Virus record (IMG/VR): IMGVR_UViG_3300025769_000138
Coordinates: 1 to 57,206 of that record
DNA from: a virus
Direction: 5' to 3' (one strand)
DNA length: 57,206 bases
Shown here: piece after piece, positions 40,597-49,875 of the stretch
How the letters are laid out: each line of letters opens with the position of its first letter
Numbering within the stretch: the first letter of the stretch is position 1
The notes under the pieces: model-generated
Databases searched by the model: none
What the model was told of the DNA's origin: nothing
Seen by the model: the letters and a program-made list of their open reading frames with translations, nothing else
Program-made: the position numbers and the translations under genes

Positions 40597-42800
40597 ACTA
40601 CCACCTCTTCTTTCTCCATCCAATTATTACCGATCTCTAAATCATAAGTTAAAGGTACATTACACTCTAACCCAAATCTTTCTTCTATAACTCTAGGAAC
40701 ATTATCGAATACTTTTCTATAGATGTCAATCATTATTTTCTCTTCACCAGGAAAAACATCACAAGTAACCGAATCATGTACCGTAAGTATTACTCTAGAC
40801 TTTACTTTATGTTTCTTCATCAACCTCCATAGCTCTAACATTGTTACCATTACTATATCAAAACAAAAACCTTGCACAGGATAATTACATATCTGTGGAT
40901 AGCTATATATCCTACCTGATGCCAACCTCCTAGCATAAGGGAATGTATATATTCTTCCTGAAGGAGTTTGAGTCTTCTTATATTTAATAGCAGTCTCACC
41001 TAACTTCTTCTGCCATTCATCTATCCCATAGAAATACTCTAAGAAGTATTTAAAGTATTGTACTTGGGCTTCTGTACCAGACATCCCTCCATATAAAGGT
41101 TTGAAGGTATGTTCTTTAGCCTCTTGTCTCTTACCTTTAGGATCTATAGACTTATACGGATGTCCATAAGATTCTAAAGTATCCCTACTAAATGCATGAG
41201 CATCATTCCCTTCTGCTATAAACTTCATAGCTTGAGGACATTGACTTAATAAAGCTGCACCTCTAAACTCTAACTGCCCAAAGTCACAATCTAATATCTT
41301 ACCTCCTTCCCATCTAGATATAATAGCCTTCTTAACAGGGAATGTATTACCTCTAGGTAGATTATGGAAAGTAGAACTAAGCCTACCTGTTAAAGTAAGG
41401 CACTGATTATAATTCATATGCAGGAAACCATCTTTAGAATCTCTATTGATAGCACCCACAAAGTTATTCAAGTATGTACTAACAGAATTATATCTAGATA
41501 ACTTCGTTAAAAATAACTTAGCTAGCTCATTGATAGGCTTCTCTAGTAATACATCTATTGTATCTCCTCCTACTGAGAACCCTCCTTCAGCTGCATACTC
41601 CCAACTATAATATGTAACTCCTAATCCTGCCAACTCTTTAGTATCTTTATAATATACCCCTTCTCCTAGACAAGCCTTACATTTATTAGGAGTCTTATAT
41701 CTTTTAGCAGGTACAACTACATCTGGCTTAGTCTTATACTTTATAACTTTAGGTTTAGTGTATCTATAATATTGTCCAGATCCCTTACACCTTTCACATT
41801 GCTTAACTTCAGTCTTATATAATCTCTTAGCATTTACATTAAGTAATCTTTTAATTTCAGTAGGGGTTTTCCTATTATGGTATTTAGCCTTTCCTTTTCT
41901 TGGTCCCTCCTTTTCTGTACCTATATTAAAGGCTTCTACCCAAGCAGGTTTATCTAGTATCTTATACCCGAATACTATTTGAGATATGCACTCAGGGGAG
42001 TTAAGATTAATAGGAGAATCTCCCATAACATTCTTAGCTATCTTATATAGATCTCCCTCTAGTTCTTTCTTCTCAGCAACAAAATCTTTCTCTACTTTAT
42101 CTAAAGCTTCTTGATCTATATGACACCCAGCTCTCTCCATATCAGTGAGCATAAGAGTAAACTCATTCATAGGCTTGAGGATAGATAAGGTAGAAGCTAA
42201 CTCTTTATCTGTCTTAAGTAACTTCTTATGCACATTAAATAACTCGGCAGTAGAGAATATATCTCCCATACCATATGTATATAGATCATCATAAGGAACC
42301 TCATCTGTATTAAATCCTTTATCAAAATAATCTTTTAATATATCTAACTTAGCTTTAACCCCTCTTCTATCACAACATTCCTTAAGTGTGAAGTAGCCTT
42401 TACCTCTAGGCTTTGCTTTATTAGCTACATACTCAAAGGTCATAGTATCAAATATCTGTATATCATCAGGTAGTTTAAAGCCAGATTCTAGTATCCAAGA
42501 TAAATCAGCCTTAAGATTATGCCCTACTAAAAGCTTAGTCCTATCTAATACATCTTGTACAAATTGGAAGGAACCCTTCTTATACTCTTTACCATCTGTA
42601 GTATACTTATGTTGTATCTCTTGATGCTCAAAGAAGGCTCCTCCTGTAGTACCATCTGAAGTAGTTAATCCTAAGAATACTAGCTTATTACCCCGACAAT
42701 AAGGAGTACCATCTATTCTTTCTCCAGACCTACCTGTATAAGGGCTAGTATAAGTATACTTTCTTACAGACCATTCACCGTCTAATACTGTAACTGTCAT
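40593..42800 (-). CDS. Family A DNA polymerase with 3'-5' exonuclease and zinc-finger-like insert (735 aa)
   Basis: This is the replicative polymerase. Exonuclease motifs are LDGEW (Asp7, Glu9), HNLKADL (Asp99) and YGMGD (Tyr176, Asp180). Polymerase motif A is DCDFGQLEFR (about 504-513), motif B RQEAKEHTFKPLYGG (about 558-572), and motif C TVHDS (about 673-677). Unusually, residues 335-380 hold two CxxCxGxG knuckles (CERCKGSG and CKACLGEG), like a DnaJ zinc finger, between exonuclease and palm. Confidence 0.93.
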   Translation of the reverse strand: MTVTVLDGEWSVRKYTYTSPYTGRSGERIDGTPYCRGNKLVFLGLTTSDGTTGGAFFEHQEIQHKYTTDGKEYKKGSFQFVQDVLDRTKLLVGHNLKADLSWILESGFKLPDDIQIFDTMTFEYVANKAKPRGKGYFTLKECCDRRGVKAKLDILKDYFDKGFNTDEVPYDDLYTYGMGDIFSTAELFNVHKKLLKTDKELASTLSILKPMNEFTLMLTDMERAGCHIDQEALDKVEKDFVAEKKELEGDLYKIAKNVMGDSPINLNSPECISQIVFGYKILDKPAWVEAFNIGTEKEGPRKGKAKYHNRKTPTEIKRLLNVNAKRLYKTEVKQCERCKGSGQYYRYTKPKVIKYKTKPDVVVPAKRYKTPNKCKACLGEGVYYKDTKELAGLGVTYYSWEYAAEGGFSVGGDTIDVLLEKPINELAKLFLTKLSRYNSVSTYLNNFVGAINRDSKDGFLHMNYNQCLTLTGRLSSTFHNLPRGNTFPVKKAIISRWEGGKILDCDFGQLEFRGAALLSQCPQAMKFIAEGNDAHAFSRDTLESYGHPYKSIDPKGKRQEAKEHTFKPLYGGMSGTEAQVQYFKYFLEYFYGIDEWQKKLGETAIKYKKTQTPSGRIYTFPYARRLASGRIYSYPQICNYPVQGFCFDIVMVTMLELWRLMKKHKVKSRVILTVHDSVTCDVFPGEEKIMIDIYRKVFDNVPRVIEERFGLECNVPLTYDLEIGNNWMEKEEVVV

Positions 42801-42997
42801 CCTTTCTCCTTATATTTATTCTCAAAGTCTTGAGCTAACAACTTCCTTATACTGGCTTTAGTAACAGAGAACCTCCAAGCTAAATGCTTTACCAAAGAGT
42901 TTGGAGGTATCTGCTTCCCTGTAGTCATATAGTATTGCTGTCTCTTTATCTCAGCTTCTCTTAATAAAAACTTAATTGGTATTAAGATATTACTCAT
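42797..42997 (-). CDS. Small putative helix-turn-helix protein (66 aa)
   Basis: Residues about 32-58 (SLVKHLAWRFSVTKASIRKL) look like a helix-turn-helix, in a basic protein that ends KYKEKG. It is coupled to the polymerase by a 4-bp overlap (ATGA). It could be a small regulator or replication accessory. Function is not established. Confidence 0.6.
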   Translation of the reverse strand: MSNILIPIKFLLREAEIKRQQYYMTTGKQIPPNSLVKHLAWRFSVTKASIRKLLAQDFENKYKEKG

Positions 42998-43000
42998 ACA

Positions 43001-43930
43001 TTATCTTCCTAATATTACTCTAGCTTTCCAATCCTCTAGTTTAAGAACTGCTTCTTCAGGTAACCATACTACTGAAGCAGATTCTTCTAGCTTATTCTGA
43101 GGTTGTCTCCCTACATACTGAGAACTTTCTATTAATACTAGATACAGATCACAGAACTGATTCATCTGAGTGGATACAAAGCATCTATCTATAAACTCAA
43201 TATCGTTATCAGATACTTCATACCCTGATTCTTCTAATACTTCTTTCTTTACTGTATCAAAAGGAGAATCCTCTGAATCTAGACTACCTCCAAAAGCTGT
43301 TACCATGAACCTACCTATCGGAGGCTTATATTCATTGATTAATCCATATAGATCTGTATCTAAATCATAAAGAATAAAAGCTACAGAATCTTTTCCTAAT
43401 CTTTCAGCATAGTAATATCCTTGGTTCTCTTTAATCTTAAGAAATTTATTCCCTTTAGAAGTACTATAGATAGTCTCTATAGTAGAGTCATGTAGGTGAT
43501 CTAAAGCATGACGTATTTGAGTAGCACTGATGTCAAACTTCTTATCCTTTAATTCTATACAGTTGTGTTTACCAAAGCAAGCTGGGATATAGTGCACTCC
43601 TTCAGAGTTCCTATCTTCAGGTTTGTCATAGTAGAAGAACTTATAATTATTTATATTATCCCACTTCAAAGTCTCTACTATAGTTTCAATCCATTCCTCA
43701 TCTGTAGAATAATCTTTAATACCAAAAGATATAATACCAGGAAATACTTTTTGTAGCTTACTTATTCTAGTGGTAACATCATAAGGATTCTTCTCAGTCC
43801 CTGATTCTTGAATTGAACCTATGATTACCACAGGTGTATACCCTCTCTCTATAATCTCATTAATGATAGCCTCATGCCCTTTATGAAAAGGCTGAAACCT
43901 ACCTATAAATACTCCATATGGTTTACTCAT
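43001..43930 (-). CDS. Bifunctional NMN adenylyltransferase / Nudix hydrolase (309 aa)
   Basis: The N-terminal nucleotidylyltransferase has GRFQPFHKGH (about 10-19) and the second-site motif DISATQIRHAL (about 132-142). It joins ATP and NMN to make NAD+. The C-terminal Nudix box GGSLDSEDSPFDTVKKEV...EESGY (about 215-238) matches Gx5Ex7REUxEExGU with Lys for Arg, and would hydrolyse ADP-ribose-type compounds. The start at 43930 is chosen for GGAGTTGTTT before it. It overlaps the NAMPT stop. Confidence 0.93.
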   Translation of the reverse strand: MSKPYGVFIGRFQPFHKGHEAIINEIIERGYTPVVIIGSIQESGTEKNPYDVTTRISKLQKVFPGIISFGIKDYSTDEEWIETIVETLKWDNINNYKFFYYDKPEDRNSEGVHYIPACFGKHNCIELKDKKFDISATQIRHALDHLHDSTIETIYSTSKGNKFLKIKENQGYYYAERLGKDSVAFILYDLDTDLYGLINEYKPPIGRFMVTAFGGSLDSEDSPFDTVKKEVLEESGYEVSDNDIEFIDRCFVSTQMNQFCDLYLVLIESSQYVGRQPQNKLEESASVVWLPEEAVLKLEDWKARVILGR

Positions 43931-45179
43931 AAACAACTCCATCTTTAAATCTAGTTACAAACCTAGGATTATCTTGAATCCCTCTCTTAGAAGTTTTTCC
44001 TTGATCAGTGACAGGATCTTTATATACATCCCTTACTGTACCATCAGCTAACTCTATAGCACAGGCTTTAATAGCCATCTTATGTGTATCTCTATCTAGT
44101 TGTTGCATAAGGTATCCTCCACAACCAAAGGCAAAGTTCTCTGCTGAGTAACCTTTAGCTTGAGTAAAATCTAAGATAGCAGATATAGTTTCTTTAGTTA
44201 TACCATCCCCCCAAATAATTCTATATTTGTCAAATACTTTATAACCTCTAGCATTCCTACTAAAATCTACTTTGTTATCCTCTAGGATATGAATGATATC
44301 TTGGATTACCATAATAGGATCTCCGCTATCAGGTCTAATAACAAAGGTAGGATACTCATCTGATTCTACTTTATCCTTAAACTCTCCAGAAGAAATATAA
44401 TCTACAGCTTCATAAATATTATATGAGTCCATAACACAAGCAACCATAGGCTGTCCTTTATATAACTCTAGGTAATTATCATAGAACTTAAACTCATTCT
44501 CTCTACCCCAAGATGTAACAGTAGAGTGTTCACTAGCTGGAATAGAATAGCCTTCAGAATATTCTATGCAAGCAAAGTTGTCTGTGCCTTTGAACTGAGT
44601 TAAGTGTGCCAACCCACCAATCAAAGCAGACTCTACTGAGCTACTACCTCTATCTCCAAAGTTATGAAATGCAAAGTCCACACCATAGATATCACCTACA
44701 GTTTTACTCCAGTATTTCTCTAATATCTTTCTGACTTCATAAGCTCTAGTAGCTACTGAGATAGGATACCAGGTCTTCATCAGTAAAGTCTCTAGATAAT
44801 TTACTAACCAGTAACAATTAGGATCTGTATTAGTGATAAGCATAAGAGGCTCACCTACTTTAGCTAGGGTATTTTCAGGCAATGCTTTGATTTCTATAGG
44901 TAGGCTACCATTTAGTTCTTGATCTATATACTTCCACCCTTCAAAATTAAATGGCAGACCATGTTTAGCTGCTAAATATTCTGCTTCAATTGTAAATTCT
45001 CTCCAAACAGTATGTCCTTCAAGGTATGTTCTTAAATAATAGTCCAACCCATTAAAAACAATCTCCTCAAAGTCACCTCCTCTAGCTTCCATATAGGAAT
45101 AAATCTTTGTGGTTCCTTCTGGGTATTGCTTCCAGTGTGATAACTTATAGCTATCGGTTAATGTAATTATATTATTCAT
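43923..45179 (-). CDS. nadV: Nicotinamide phosphoribosyltransferase (NAMPT/NadV) (418 aa)
   Basis: It converts nicotinamide and PRPP to NMN. The family signatures are TDSYKLSHWKQYPEGTTKIY (about 8-27), FHNFGDRGSSSVESALIGG (near 170) and FVIRPDSGDP (near 285). It is shorter than human NAMPT (about 490 aa). With the next gene it forms a complete nicotinamide to NAD+ route. In phages such enzymes restore NAD+ removed by defence systems. Confidence 0.92.
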   Translation of the reverse strand: MNNIITLTDSYKLSHWKQYPEGTTKIYSYMEARGGDFEEIVFNGLDYYLRTYLEGHTVWREFTIEAEYLAAKHGLPFNFEGWKYIDQELNGSLPIEIKALPENTLAKVGEPLMLITNTDPNCYWLVNYLETLLMKTWYPISVATRAYEVRKILEKYWSKTVGDIYGVDFAFHNFGDRGSSSVESALIGGLAHLTQFKGTDNFACIEYSEGYSIPASEHSTVTSWGRENEFKFYDNYLELYKGQPMVACVMDSYNIYEAVDYISSGEFKDKVESDEYPTFVIRPDSGDPIMVIQDIIHILEDNKVDFSRNARGYKVFDKYRIIWGDGITKETISAILDFTQAKGYSAENFAFGCGGYLMQQLDRDTHKMAIKACAIELADGTVRDVYKDPVTDQGKTSKRGIQDNPRFVTRFKDGVVYE

Positions 45180-45180
45180 C

Positions 45181-45381
45181 TTAATCTCCTTCTAACTTAA
45201 ACCTATTAGTAACCTCTTCAGGTTGTTCTTCCAACATCTTTAAAGCACAGTCATCTCCTACTATTATATATCTCTTCTCAATCACTTTAATCATAGGAGG
45301 TTTATCTAAAATATTATTACATCCTGCTGTTATAAATAATACTACAAGAGTTAAACTAACTCCAGCTAAAAAATCACTCAT
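45181..45381 (-). CDS. Small lipoprotein (66 aa)
   Basis: The signal peptide MSDFLAGVSLTLVVLFITAG runs up to a Cys in a classic lipobox (ITAG-C), so the mature chain would be anchored by lipid. A second Cys (DDCALKM) lies downstream. It starts at 45381 after GGAGTAAAGAGA, a variant of the early-gene leader. It could be an outer-membrane lysis partner (o-spanin-like) or an exclusion lipoprotein. Function is inferred only. Confidence 0.65.
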   Translation of the reverse strand: MSDFLAGVSLTLVVLFITAGCNNILDKPPMIKVIEKRYIIVGDDCALKMLEEQPEEVTNRFKLEGD

Positions 45382-45703
45382 TCTCTTTACTCCATTCTGC
45401 TGCAAATATTTGTTTTAACCCCAGCTCTAGAACTTCAATGTAGGTTGTATCAATAAGCACTCCTCCATAAAATAAACCTTTAACTTCAGGCTGTTCAAAA
45501 GCTTTGACTACTTCCTTTATTAATTTATCTATAGGATACTCTTGTTTAATAGCATCTTTAATAACACTATTCCAATCTATAAGGATATCCTTCTCTACCA
45601 TATTAAGTATAATTACATCCCAAGGCAAACCTAATGTATCTTTATAATAAAATAACCCAGAGGCTACAGGTGTATTCCCTTCTGTCTTCCCAACTAACTC
45701 CAT
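45374..45703 (-). CDS. Hypothetical protein (109 aa)
   Basis: This mixed alpha/beta protein (NTPVASGLFYYKDTLGLPWD) has an acidic end. It lies between the lipoprotein and the helicase, overlapping the former by 8 bp. No function is recognised. Confidence 0.6.
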   Translation of the reverse strand: MELVGKTEGNTPVASGLFYYKDTLGLPWDVIILNMVEKDILIDWNSVIKDAIKQEYPIDKLIKEVVKAFEQPEVKGLFYGGVLIDTTYIEVLELGLKQIFAAEWSKENE

Positions 45704-45705
45704 AT

Positions 45706-47856
45706 CTAACTCCTCATTCTACTGTATTCTGGTTCCAATGTATAGAACACAGGCTGTTTAAATCCTGATAATTTATTCTTAGGTATATTAATACATCTCA
45801 CGTAATCATCTATCCCTCCTGTATCTTTAGGATCTTTCATCCCTACACAAAAAACAAAATCAGCTTCAGCAGCCTTGCCTGTTTTACTACCGTCTAATTC
45901 TTCAAATCCATAATGCATCTTACCTGCAGCTCCAGCTCCAGCTTGAGTAATAGCTAGAACTAAACAATTATACTTCTTAGATATTTCTCTAGCAGAAGTA
46001 TATAAAACCCTAAGCTTTTCATCAGATCTATTATACATACCTTTAACAGATAATTTATCTAGTTGATCTATGATGAGTACATCTACTTCATTCTTTGATA
46101 CATAAGTATCTAACTCTTCGATAGACATATTAACTTTATCCTGTACAAAGATATTGTCTTTAATAGGTTCAAATAAATCTTTAGCCAAATCTTTATTCTC
46201 TAGTAATTCTGATTTAACTTTACCTGTCCAACATCCTAGTCCTCTGACTTGGGTACGGATAGCAGGTTCCTCATTACATATAATATGAACTTTAGCTCCT
46301 TGTTCTAGCCACCCTTCTTCTCCGTACACTAAGGATACATAGAAGGCAGTCTTCCCACAATTACCTGCTACAGCTACTTTATTATTACGTCTTACTATGA
46401 TCCTTCCATGAGGCACTGTAACACAATATACTTTACCATAATAATATTCCTTAGACTTAGTAACACTTCTAACCTCTGAGAAATTCCTATTAGTTAATAT
46501 ACTTAAAGAATGTATATCAGAAAACTTATCTGATCTAGTATCTTCGAATACAGAATGATTACATTGCATACCAGACAAAGCACATATACTTGATACAACA
46601 TCTGCATTAAACTTTATTGTAGTGTCATACTTAATTCTAGTATCTGTTCTTCTAGTAGCATCCCAATAGGATAGTTCCTCTATAAACTTTTCTCCCCAAC
46701 GAAAATGTACTTTAGATAAGTCTATCCAGTCAAAGTTCTTACTAGGAAGTTCTTTGCATTGTACGTATATAGTAGTATAGTTTTCTTTAGTTTTGTCTTT
46801 AGTAATACTATACTTTAGTTGTGCTTCATTAAGTATATTTATAAGCCTGTCTACTTTACGCTGTTTCTTAAAAGAGAACCTAACTGTAAAGTGCCCTCTC
46901 TCTCCAGTACATCCTTTTCTTGCTGTACTCCCGTCAGCTTGGTATGCAATCAAGAATCTTTGATAAGGTGTTAGAGTAAAATTAAACCCTTTCTTACTGC
47001 CAGAATGAATGTATTTATAATTAGAAGGAATATTATCTTTTGCCTTAATTTTTACTAATTCATTTTTACGGTTCTTCAAAACCATATCATGATTAGGTGT
47101 TACCAAGAGATCTATCCTGCCTTGAGATTGTTTAAATGAAACCATGTCTCCTTGGTAATCATTCTCAATATAATCCGTAGGATACACAAAAGATACTTCT
47201 TCATGCTCATCTACTTGGGCTACCTTCTCTGTTCGATCAAGATCTTTGAACAGTTTCCACCCTTGTTCTGTGAGTATCTCAGTATCATCTGAATAGCAGT
47301 CTGGTCTAGCTGCTATAACTCCTAGCACCCCTTGATCTTTAGGTATATTACCCATAGCATCTTGTAGTACAGGAAGATTCCAAGTAAACCCATGCTTGGC
47401 TTCTACTTGCTCTAGCATTTCATATACATCTGTGGTCACATACTCTACTTCTTCTTGTAAGATATTACCAGATTTAATTCTATCAACAATAGATATTACT
47501 TCATCTATATCTCCACCAGATATTAATAGATCAGCAGCCTCTCGCTCTAGTTCTTCTATCCAAACTTTAGTTAGTATCTCCTCCCCAATATCTAATCCTA
47601 TATCCTCCAGCTGTCTTATAGTATTAAATAATTCTCCTATCTCTTTCTTAGTAGCAAGAGTCATAGTCGGATGATCTACTTTATACTTCTCCCATAATTC
47701 TGCTAGAGTTATATCCCTCTTATAGGTTTCATGTAAATCTTTTAAAGATTGGTACACTGATAATAATTTATCTGGAAAGAAATTATCAGAGATCTTATCT
47801 TTATGATCTTCATAGAAAGAGTTGTTTAATAATAGTTTAACTAATTCCTTGCTCAT
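45706..47856 (-). CDS. DnaB-type replicative helicase carrying an intein (716 aa precursor)
   Basis: Outer residues give a DnaB-like helicase. The N-terminal helical part (about 1-110) is followed by a RecA-like core with GVIAARPD...CGKTAFYV (Walker A, split at Asp186/Cys500), VDVLIIDQLDKL (Walker B, near 592-602) and AITQAG. After removal of residues 187-499 a 403-aa helicase remains. The matching primase is a separate gene (49135-49875). Confidence 0.92.
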   Translation of the reverse strand: MSKELVKLLLNNSFYEDHKDKISDNFFPDKLLSVYQSLKDLHETYKRDITLAELWEKYKVDHPTMTLATKKEIGELFNTIRQLEDIGLDIGEEILTKVWIEELEREAADLLISGGDIDEVISIVDRIKSGNILQEEVEYVTTDVYEMLEQVEAKHGFTWNLPVLQDAMGNIPKDQGVLGVIAARPDCYSDDTEILTEQGWKLFKDLDRTEKVAQVDEHEEVSFVYPTDYIENDYQGDMVSFKQSQGRIDLLVTPNHDMVLKNRKNELVKIKAKDNIPSNYKYIHSGSKKGFNFTLTPYQRFLIAYQADGSTARKGCTGERGHFTVRFSFKKQRKVDRLINILNEAQLKYSITKDKTKENYTTIYVQCKELPSKNFDWIDLSKVHFRWGEKFIEELSYWDATRRTDTRIKYDTTIKFNADVVSSICALSGMQCNHSVFEDTRSDKFSDIHSLSILTNRNFSEVRSVTKSKEYYYGKVYCVTVPHGRIIVRRNNKVAVAGNCGKTAFYVSLVYGEEGWLEQGAKVHIICNEEPAIRTQVRGLGCWTGKVKSELLENKDLAKDLFEPIKDNIFVQDKVNMSIEELDTYVSKNEVDVLIIDQLDKLSVKGMYNRSDEKLRVLYTSAREISKKYNCLVLAITQAGAGAAGKMHYGFEELDGSKTGKAAEADFVFCVGMKDPKDTGGIDDYVRCINIPKNKLSGFKQPVFYTLEPEYSRMRS
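46360..47298 (-). other. Intein in the Walker A loop of the helicase (313 aa)
   Basis: It starts at Cys187 (CYSDDTEILTEQGWKLFKDL) and ends VAVAGN before Cys500. Block B is TPNHDM (Thr253, His256) and block F is KVYCVTVPHGRIIVRR. The residue before the terminal Asn is Gly rather than the usual His. Residues about 295-460 resemble a degenerate LAGLIDADG domain (FLIAYQADGS and FIEELSYWDATRR). Until it splices out, the ATP site is split and the helicase is probably inactive. Confidence 0.9.
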
Positions 47857-48373
47857 GTAATATATCCTCTAATAATATAGGAGTGTAGTTAATCTGTTCA
47901 ACGCATACATTCCTATATCTTTTATCTTTTAATCCATACCAAGTCTTAACATAATTCTGATGTAGATGTCCATGAATATTTAACTTCCACCTAGAGAATT
48001 GATTTGTATGAATAGGTATATGTGACATAATAATATCATACTGAGGTAATACTTTATACGCTCTTATATCAGAGAAGTATTTAGTATATTCCTTAAGCTT
48101 AAAGATATCATGATTACCTTTAATTAAAACTTTCCTACCATTTAACCTTTCCATTATAGGTAAGGCTCTCCTATTAATGACTACATCTCCAAGATGATAG
48201 ACTGTATCTTGTTCCTTAACAACACTATTCCAGTTATCCACCATCAGTTCATCCATCTGTTCTACAGAATCAAAAGGTCTAATCCTTTCTCCTTTCTTAT
48301 TAGTAAACTTAATAATATTCTTATGTCCGAAGTGAGTGTCAGATATTAAAAATTGTCTATAGTTCTTTGTCAT
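47837..48373 (-). CDS. Second metallophosphoesterase (178 aa)
   Basis: Motifs are ISDTHFGHKNII (near 10-21), YHLGDVVIN (near 60), IKGNHDIF (near 84) and MSHIPIH with INIHGHLHQN-type ending (near 115-137). Similar phage enzymes act on small phosphates or nucleotides. The start at 48373 is chosen for GGAGG before it. It overlaps the helicase by 20 bp. It is distinct from the enzyme at 29100-29813. Confidence 0.85.
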   Translation of the reverse strand: MTKNYRQFLISDTHFGHKNIIKFTNKKGERIRPFDSVEQMDELMVDNWNSVVKEQDTVYHLGDVVINRRALPIMERLNGRKVLIKGNHDIFKLKEYTKYFSDIRAYKVLPQYDIIMSHIPIHTNQFSRWKLNIHGHLHQNYVKTWYGLKDKRYRNVCVEQINYTPILLEDILHEQGIS

Positions 48374-48701
48374 TAGAGACCTCCACATCATCGAAGTATA
48401 CTATTATATCTTCTCTATTATTTCCTGATCGTCTGCAATACCAAGAGCCTCCATCTACCATAGTCTTACCACACTTACAGGTAACATAATTATGCCTGTT
48501 CTTAGATCTAATAAACCAACCACAATCCAAACATTTAGCAGCATTAAGGTATATATCCCCTATATCAAACTTTCTTCTCTGATCTTTAGTCATGGAAGGG
48601 TAGGAGAAATTATGATAATCTACCTCAAAAGACTTATATCTTTTATACTTTAATATGCCTACATCCTTCATATAGTTATACAATTCTAAATCCTTAACCA
48701 T
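48357..48701 (-). CDS. Zinc-ribbon phage protein (114 aa)
   Basis: Four cysteines are arranged CLDCGWFIRSK (near 57-60) and VTCKCGKTMVDGG (near 73-75), followed by SWYCRR. The 'CxxC...CxCG...VDGG' layout is known from small conserved phage proteins of unknown function. It overlaps the phosphoesterase gene by 17 bp. Confidence 0.7.
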   Translation of the reverse strand: MVKDLELYNYMKDVGILKYKRYKSFEVDYHNFSYPSMTKDQRRKFDIGDIYLNAAKCLDCGWFIRSKNRHNYVTCKCGKTMVDGGSWYCRRSGNNREDIIVYFDDVEVSNDKEL

Positions 48702-48702
48702 A

Positions 48703-48915
48703 TTACCATCCTTTATTTTTTATATCTCTCATAATTTCTTTAGAGATATCTTTAAGTTCTTTCTTATTAGGTCGAGTATACTCTACAAATATCTTCATAG
48801 TCCTATCATCATCTTGCATACTAATATCTATACTCTTAATACCATAAGCTACATGATCTCTTCCAGTTGTATTGCTTATAACTTCTAGTCTAGTTACCTT
48901 ACTTAAGTCTTCCAT
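48703..48915 (-). CDS. Hypothetical protein (70 aa)
   Basis: This short beta/alpha protein (MEDLSKVTRLEVISNTTGRD) has a basic C-terminal helix. No function is recognised. It overlaps the membrane-protein gene upstream by 17 bp and is separated from the zinc-ribbon gene by 1 bp. Confidence 0.6.
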   Translation of the reverse strand: MEDLSKVTRLEVISNTTGRDHVAYGIKSIDISMQDDDRTMKIFVEYTRPNKKELKDISKEIMRDIKNKGW

Positions 48916-49138
48916 CTTTATCTCCTTTTTTAAAGTCTAATTTTAAACCACACTCACATATAACTACAGGATAAAACGCATAGCACATAACTGAAAGGAC
49001 TATGTATAAAACTCTAGGTTCGAAATTAATTTCCTTAAATAGGTATAGGATATCCCACGTCACAAAACTAAATATTAAATACCATAATATTAAAAGGGCT
49101 GTTAAGAATAAGATTGATTGCCTTCTATTTAACTTCAT
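48899..49138 (-). CDS. Small membrane protein, two TM segments (79 aa)
   Basis: Two hydrophobic helices are visible (about 8-30, ILFLTALLILWYLIFSFV; about 42-62, VLYIVLSVMCYAFYPVV), with a basic C-terminal tail. It could be holin-like or an envelope protein, but no defined function is recognised. It overlaps the primase stop by 4 bp. Confidence 0.65.
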   Translation of the reverse strand: MKLNRRQSILFLTALLILWYLIFSFVTWDILYLFKEINFEPRVLYIVLSVMCYAFYPVVICECGLKLDFKKGDKDGRLK

Positions 49139-49875
49139 ACTTCCTCCATATCTTTAATATCTTTCTCTAACAACCATACACTAACATCATTACAATAGAA
49201 AGACAAATGTTTTTTTATACTTAATGACTTACTTCTAGCATCTTTATCTAAAGCTACTATAACTTTCTTATACTTCTTTATCCAAGGAATATAAGCAGAC
49301 TTAAGATTAGTTCCTAGTAAAGCTAACCCAGTATATTCTGGATTCCTTAGCAAAGAACAAGCTGAAGTACAATCCTCAACTATTACTACAGTATCAGTAT
49401 CCCCTATAATAAAAGGCTTACTAATATTATCATGATAGTTAAGAGACTTAAGCTTAGATTTACCAGAGAGATCCCTACCTACTGCACCTATAATAGTGTC
49501 CTCATCCTTAATTAAGAATAATATTCTATCCTGCCTAGGGTCATAAGCTATAGGTAATCTATGAGCAAAATCCCGACAATAATGCTTATGTAAATATTGC
49601 ACCACCTTAGAGTTAGCTAGTCCATACTGTATATAATCAGGGAGTTTGAAAGGTTTAGGACTAGAAGTTCTTTTATCCTTTAAAGACTTTAGTTCTTCTC
49701 TAGTCCTCCCCTTATGCCAAGCTCCTCTAGCACTACACCCTGCTCTATAGCAATTAAATATTATAGTACCTTGATTATTAGTTACAGTAAAAGTATTACG
49801 CCCTCCACATACAGGGCAATCATACCTTTCTGTATTACCTAATGCTACAGAGTATAAGCTTAAGTCTACCCCCAT
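49135..49875 (-). CDS. DNA primase, zinc finger plus TOPRIM (246 aa)
   Basis: The zinc-binding part is CPVCGGRN (20-27) and FNCYRAGCSARGAW (near 41-52). The TOPRIM core has VVIVEDCTSACSLL (near 155-168) and KVIVALDKDA (near 203-212). It makes RNA primers for the polymerase. In T7, primase and helicase are one protein (gp4); here they are two genes about 1.3 kb apart, separated by four small genes. Confidence 0.88.
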   Translation of the reverse strand: MGVDLSLYSVALGNTERYDCPVCGGRNTFTVTNNQGTIIFNCYRAGCSARGAWHKGRTREELKSLKDKRTSSPKPFKLPDYIQYGLANSKVVQYLHKHYCRDFAHRLPIAYDPRQDRILFLIKDEDTIIGAVGRDLSGKSKLKSLNYHDNISKPFIIGDTDTVVIVEDCTSACSLLRNPEYTGLALLGTNLKSAYIPWIKKYKKVIVALDKDARSKSLSIKKHLSFYCNDVSVWLLEKDIKDMEEV

